Assembly (NCBI GenBank): GCA_019115605.1
Contig: DXDG01000019.1
Span: forward strand, 87,606 to 151,605
DNA from: Candidatus Alistipes faecigallinarum
Lineage (GTDB): Bacteria > Bacteroidota > Bacteroidia > Bacteroidales > Rikenellaceae
Direction of reading: 5' to 3'
DNA length: 64,000 nucleotides
Translations under genes and position numbers: made by a program
Notes under the pieces: generated by a model
What the model was told of the DNA's origin: nothing
Databases searched by the model: none
What the model saw: the letters and a program-made list of their open reading frames with translations, nothing else
Shown here: in pieces, positions 61,103 to 64,000 of the stretch
Numbering within the stretch: position 1 is the stretch's first letter
How the letters are laid out: every line of letters begins with the position of its first letter

Positions 61103-61630
61103 TTATCGGAGCGCCTCGACGACCCGGTCGATCAGGGCGGGAATGGCGTGCTCGTCCTGCGCCGTGTAGAAGTTTCCGTCGACCTCCGTCGCATGCTCCG
61201 TGGCTACGGGTCCCTGCACGGCGGCGCGGGCCATCGGATGCACGGCGACGCGGCGTCCTTTGGCCGTTCCGGCGAATCCGAACATCAGTCCGGCGGCGCA
61301 GTGGCCGATCATCAGCCTGCCGCTCTCGCCGAAGCGGTTGAGCACCTCCATCAGGTCGCGGTTCCATGCCTCGCCGGCGTGCTCCGCAAAGACGGGAACG
61401 GCGTCGCCGCAGGCAAATACCAGGGCATCGTATTCCGACTCGTGCCCCTTCAGGTCGGCGATCACCCGGTCGGCCGTCAGCGCCACGCCCGAGTTGGTTT
61501 TGATCTGCGTCGTCTCCGCCACGGCGAAGAGCGTGCAGGGAATCTTGTGTTCGTAGAATGTCTCCAGGTACTGGAACAGACCCATCCCGTTGACGGGATT
61601 CACGGCCACGACGGCCACCTTCTTTGCCAT
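61103..61630 (-). CDS. DJ-1/PfpI-family protein
   Basis: A 175-residue cytoplasmic protein of the DJ-1/PfpI superfamily (glyoxalase III, chaperone or protease-like members). The fold begins KKVAVVAVNPVNG; the nucleophile-elbow cysteine is Cys111 in MIGHCAAGLMF. VFACGDAVPVF forms the preceding strand. The gene is divergent from an HxlR-type regulator with a conserved N-terminal cysteine, so it is likely induced by electrophiles or oxidants. The reaction is not certain. Start at MAKKVAVV. Confidence 0.8.
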   Translation of the reverse strand: MAKKVAVVAVNPVNGMGLFQYLETFYEHKIPCTLFAVAETTQIKTNSGVALTADRVIADLKGHESEYDALVFACGDAVPVFAEHAGEAWNRDLMEVLNRFGESGRLMIGHCAAGLMFGFAGTAKGRRVAVHPMARAAVQGPVATEHATEVDGNFYTAQDEHAIPALIDRVVEALR

Positions 61631-61661
61631 ACGCTTGTTTTTTTTGAGTGAAACGTTAGTT

Positions 61662-61701
61662 ACTTTTGATAAGTTCGTTATCTTTGTATACGGCAAATAT
61701 A
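61662..61701. promoter_or_regulatory. Divergent control region between DJ-1-type and HxlR-type genes
   Basis: Plus-strand -7 boxes TACTTTTG (61661-61668) and TATCTTTG (61679-61686) and a minus-strand TATATTTG (61701-61694) lie together. ACTT-N5-AAGT (61662-61674) is a small palindrome of the type bound by HxlR proteins. The whole gap is 61631-61782. Confidence 0.5.
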
Positions 61702-61782
61702 TCCCCTTCCGGTCGAACCTGCAAGAAGGCACCGGAATGTGCGTCGGTTACCTTTTTGTACGCTTTACTGAAAACGACGAAG

Positions 61783-62148
61783 ATGGAATCTGAAAAAAAT
61801 TGGACGAATTTTCATCCGACGGGCAGCTGCCCGGTCCGCGACGTGCTGGCCCGTCTCGGCGACAAGTGGTCGATGCTTGTACTGATGACGCTGCACGCCA
61901 ACGGCGTCATGCGCTTCAACGAGATCCGGCGGACGATCGGCGACATCTCGCAGCGGATGCTGACGGTGACCCTGCGTTCGCTCGAGCGCGACGGCCTGAT
62001 CCGCCGCGAGCTCTTCGCCGAGGTGCCGCCGCGTGTCGAGTACCGCCTTTCGCCGCGCGGCGAGAGCCTGTTGCCGCACCTCTTTTCTCTTGTGGAGTGG
62101 GCTCAGCAGCACAAGGAGGCAATCCTCGAGGAGCGGGCGCGGCAATAG
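61783..62148 (+). CDS. HxlR-family transcriptional regulator
   Basis: A 121-residue winged-helix protein. The family signature [24 protein letters not shown] holds Cys16, the redox- or electrophile-sensing cysteine of YodB/HxlR-type regulators. [24 protein letters not shown] is the recognition helix and [14 protein letters not shown] the wing and dimer helix. It likely controls the divergent DJ-1-type gene and itself. Start at [10 protein letters not shown], since HxlR proteins begin shortly before the Cys motif. The 170-bp gap downstream contains no gene, only the terminator at 62321. Confidence 0.9.
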   Translation: MESEKNWTNFHPTGSCPVRDVLARLGDKWSMLVLMTLHANGVMRFNEIRRTIGDISQRMLTVTLRSLERDGLIRRELFAEVPPRVEYRLSPRGESLLPHLFSLVEWAQQHKEAILEERARQ

Positions 62149-62320
62149 GTCCGCTCTGGCGGGTTCTCCTTCCCGGATGCGGCATCCGCTCCGCCCGGGG
62201 TGCTGGCCCGTTCTGTACGGAAGCTGCGTTCGCTCTGCCGGAAGTTTACCCTCCCCTGCTCGGGAGATGTCTCCGTTCCGCCGGGGAGTTTGGCTTCGCG
62301 TTTTGGCCGGAACGGGAAAG

Positions 62321-62357
62321 AAAAAACCGGACCTTCCGAAAAGGAAAGTCCGGTTTT
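62321..62357. terminator. Bidirectional terminator between HxlR and GH57 genes
   Basis: AAAACCGGAC (62323-62332) with GTCCGGTTTT (62348-62357), then after one mismatch CTTCC-AGGAA-type inner pairs. A runs on the left and T runs on the right let it act in both directions. It is 25 bp after the GH57 stop. Confidence 0.85.
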
Positions 62358-62381
62358 CGCGATTGACGACCGCGGTCCGTC

Positions 62382-63593
62382 CTATTTGCGGGCGGCCTTG
62401 GCGGCCACGGCCTTGTCCAGCTCGATGATGAAGTCCGAGAGGACGTTCATGTAGTTGATGAAGGCGTCGTAGGCCGAATCGTAGGGGTTGAAGTAGGAGT
62501 GCACGTCGCCGTCCGAGAGCCACTTCGTCGCCATGTAGTAGAAGTGGTCCGAGGTCTGCATGAAGCTCCACACGTAGTCGAAATCGGGGCTCTTGAGGGC
62601 CTTGACCTTCTCCTTCTGTGCGTAGAGCTTCGAGAAGGCCTCGTTCTGCAGCTCGTTGCCGAGCCATGCCGTCACGTCGCGCTCCTCGTCGGCCCACGAC
62701 ATCACGTGCGGGCAGTGCAGCACCGAGACGGGCTGGTGCTTCTTGGCCGTTTCGCTCACCGTGGCGAACTCCAGGCCGCTCTTCTTGGCGAGGATCGCCT
62801 TCGGCAGCGCCCGCATGAACTCGAAGATGCCCGTTTCGGCTCCCTGGTGCTCGCCGAAGGTCTCGTAGTCCATGAAGAGGTTGATGACCTCACCCGGCGT
62901 ATCCTCCGACGCAAGCCACGACACGTACTTGTCGGCCGTCAGCGGCCACTGGTCCCAGTTCTTGTCCGAGAAGCGGAACGCGATGTCGTCCGAGAGCTTG
63001 TAGTTGCGCAGCAGCAGCCGCAGCTTCTGGTCGATGGCGTTGGCGTAGACGTAGTTGGGCGACTTCCAGCCCAGCACGTGCTTGGCTCCCTCGGCCAGCA
63101 TCGTGCGGAAGCCCATGCCGGCGACCATCTCGCCGATCTCGTCCGAGTAGATGAGCTCCGTGTTGCGGAAGGCGGTGGGCTTTACGCCGAACTCCTTCTT
63201 GAGCATCGCCATGTGGAGCTTCACCTGCTCGGTGAAGTCCTCCTTCGAGGCGAGCGAGGCGAGCGAGTGCGAGTAGGTCTCGGCCAGGAACTCGACGCAT
63301 CCCGTGGCGGCGAGCTCCTTGAACGAGTCGAGCACCTCGGGTGCGAAGGCGCGGAACTGCTCGACGGCCGTGCCGGTGATCGAGAACGTGCAGCGGAACT
63401 TGCCCTTGTTCTCCTTGATGAGTTTCAGCAGCAGGGCGTTCATCGGCAGGTAGCACTGCCGGGCGACCTTCTGCATGATCGAGCGGTTGAGCAGGTCGTC
63501 CAGGTAGTTGTGGTCCTTGCCCATGTTGAAGAAGCGGTATTTCTTCAGACGCCAGGGCTGGTGTACCTGAAAGTATAAGCAGACGGTTTTCAT
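62382..63593 (-). CDS. GH57 alpha-glucan hydrolase or branching-type enzyme
   Basis: A 403-residue cytoplasmic GH57 enzyme. His11 in FQVHQPWR, the nucleophile Glu146 in FRNTELIYSDE and the acid Asp242 in LFMDYETFGEH match the five family motifs. Members act on alpha-1,4-glucans (alpha-amylase, 4-alpha-glucanotransferase or branching). It follows a glycosyltransferase gene by 14 bp; this pair is the usual glycogen-metabolism arrangement in Bacteroidota. No signal peptide. The exact activity cannot be read. Confidence 0.9.
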   Translation of the reverse strand: MKTVCLYFQVHQPWRLKKYRFFNMGKDHNYLDDLLNRSIMQKVARQCYLPMNALLLKLIKENKGKFRCTFSITGTAVEQFRAFAPEVLDSFKELAATGCVEFLAETYSHSLASLASKEDFTEQVKLHMAMLKKEFGVKPTAFRNTELIYSDEIGEMVAGMGFRTMLAEGAKHVLGWKSPNYVYANAIDQKLRLLLRNYKLSDDIAFRFSDKNWDQWPLTADKYVSWLASEDTPGEVINLFMDYETFGEHQGAETGIFEFMRALPKAILAKKSGLEFATVSETAKKHQPVSVLHCPHVMSWADEERDVTAWLGNELQNEAFSKLYAQKEKVKALKSPDFDYVWSFMQTSDHFYYMATKWLSDGDVHSYFNPYDSAYDAFINYMNVLSDFIIELDKAVAAKAARK

Positions 63594-63607
63594 AAGGTCA
63601 GTTTATT

Positions 63608-64000
63608 TTAGTGTTTCTTGTTTTCTTCGATTGCGGCTTCGTAGACTTTCTTGATCTTGGCTGCGGCGTCGTTCCACTTGAGGTTGGTGACCTCCTCGAG
63701 GCCCTTGGCGGCGAACATGCGGGCGAGGGCCGGGTAGGTGATCAGGGCGTAGATCGAGTCGGCAAGGGCGTCGACATCCCAGTAGTCCACCTTCACGGCG
63801 TAGTCCAGCACTTCGGCCACGCCGCTCTGCTTGGAGATGATGACCGGGACGTTCGAGCGCATGGCCTCGAGGGGCGAGATGCCGAAGGGCTCCGAAACCG
63901 ACGGCATGACGTAGACGTCCGAGAGCTGGAACATCTTGTGCACGTCCTCGCCGCGGAGGAATCCCGTGAAGTGGAAGCGGTCGGCGATGCCCAGCCGGGC
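63608..64000 (-). CDS. GT4/GT5-type glycosyltransferase, N-terminal part outside window
   Basis: Only the last 130 residues are seen. ADRFHFTGFLRGEDVHKMFQLSDVYVMPSVSEPFGISPLEAMRSNVPVI is split here as the GT-B nucleotide-sugar site: SEPFGISPLEAM carries the conserved Glu residues of the E-x7-E motif. It is likely a glycogen-synthase-type enzyme using a nucleotide-glucose donor, given the GH57 gene directly downstream. The right edge of the window cuts the gene. Confidence 0.85.
   Translation of the reverse strand, partial: ARLGIADRFHFTGFLRGEDVHKMFQLSDVYVMPSVSEPFGISPLEAMRSNVPVIISKQSGVAEVLDYAVKVDYWDVDALADSIYALITYPALARMFAAKGLEEVTNLKWNDAAAKIKKVYEAAIEENKKH

Overview
The window looks like a chromosomal segment of a GC-rich gut Bacteroidota, most likely an Alistipes/Rikenellaceae-type organism (inferred from gene content, not from a marker search). 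Evidence: SusC/SusD pairs, hybrid two-component regulators, GH92 mannosidases, DUF6377, DUF3078 and DUF3667 families, no Shine-Dalgarno motifs, and many Bacteroidota promoters of the form TTTG-N19/20-TAnnTTTG upstream of genes. Coding density is high. Both ends cut through genes: a GH2 enzyme on the left and a glycosyltransferase on the right.

Positions 1-34.7 kb form a large carbohydrate-use region. On the + strand lie a sulfatase, a cytoplasmic GH130 enzyme, a GxGYxYP-type lipoprotein, SusC, SusD, an SGNH esterase, a sialate O-acetylesterase-like enzyme, a hybrid two-component sensor/regulator (HTCS) and an MFS transporter. Facing them is a minus-strand operon of a GH38-like mannosidase, three different GH92 alpha-mannosidases and a second SGNH hydrolase. 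A DUF6377 membrane regulator and a GH2 protein lacking both catalytic glutamates flank it. The enzyme set suggests use of mannose-rich host or fungal glycans, probably N-glycans. Outer-membrane capture is by SusCD, trimming by GH92/GH38, import of a small mannoside by the MFS protein, and cytoplasmic cleavage by GH130.

The most interesting signal is regulatory. The promoters of the sulfatase, the GH130-SusCD operon and the MFS gene share two direct-repeat half-sites (GATANNAYAC) exactly 21 bp apart. In all three the downstream half-site starts exactly 31 bp before the -7 box. This looks like the operator of an AraC-type DNA-binding domain, and the HTCS encoded here is the natural candidate.

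Positions 34.6-44.1 kb carry housekeeping genes: wbqC-like, ispG, a large surface lipoprotein with a strong promoter and long leader, cvpA, rsgA, a SpoU methyltransferase and a class III aminotransferase. Positions 44.1-46.3 kb hold a visibly AT-rich type II restriction-modification island: a methyltransferase convergent to a controller-plus-endonuclease operon. The controller gene appears to be transcribed without a leader from a promoter next to a perfect 15-bp inverted repeat. Positions 46.3-64 kb return to core genes: nfo, DUF3078, a CtpA-type protease, deoC, an OmpA/TPR lipoprotein, pnp, rpsO, apbE, a lipid kinase, an AraC regulator, DUF3667, a DJ-1/HxlR divergent pair, and a GH57-glycosyltransferase glycogen pair.

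Several intergenic regions carry short GC-rich tandem repeats (9-11 bp units) or duplicated leader elements. Some terminators merge with the promoter of the next gene. I saw no rRNA, tRNA, CRISPR array or insertion sequence.
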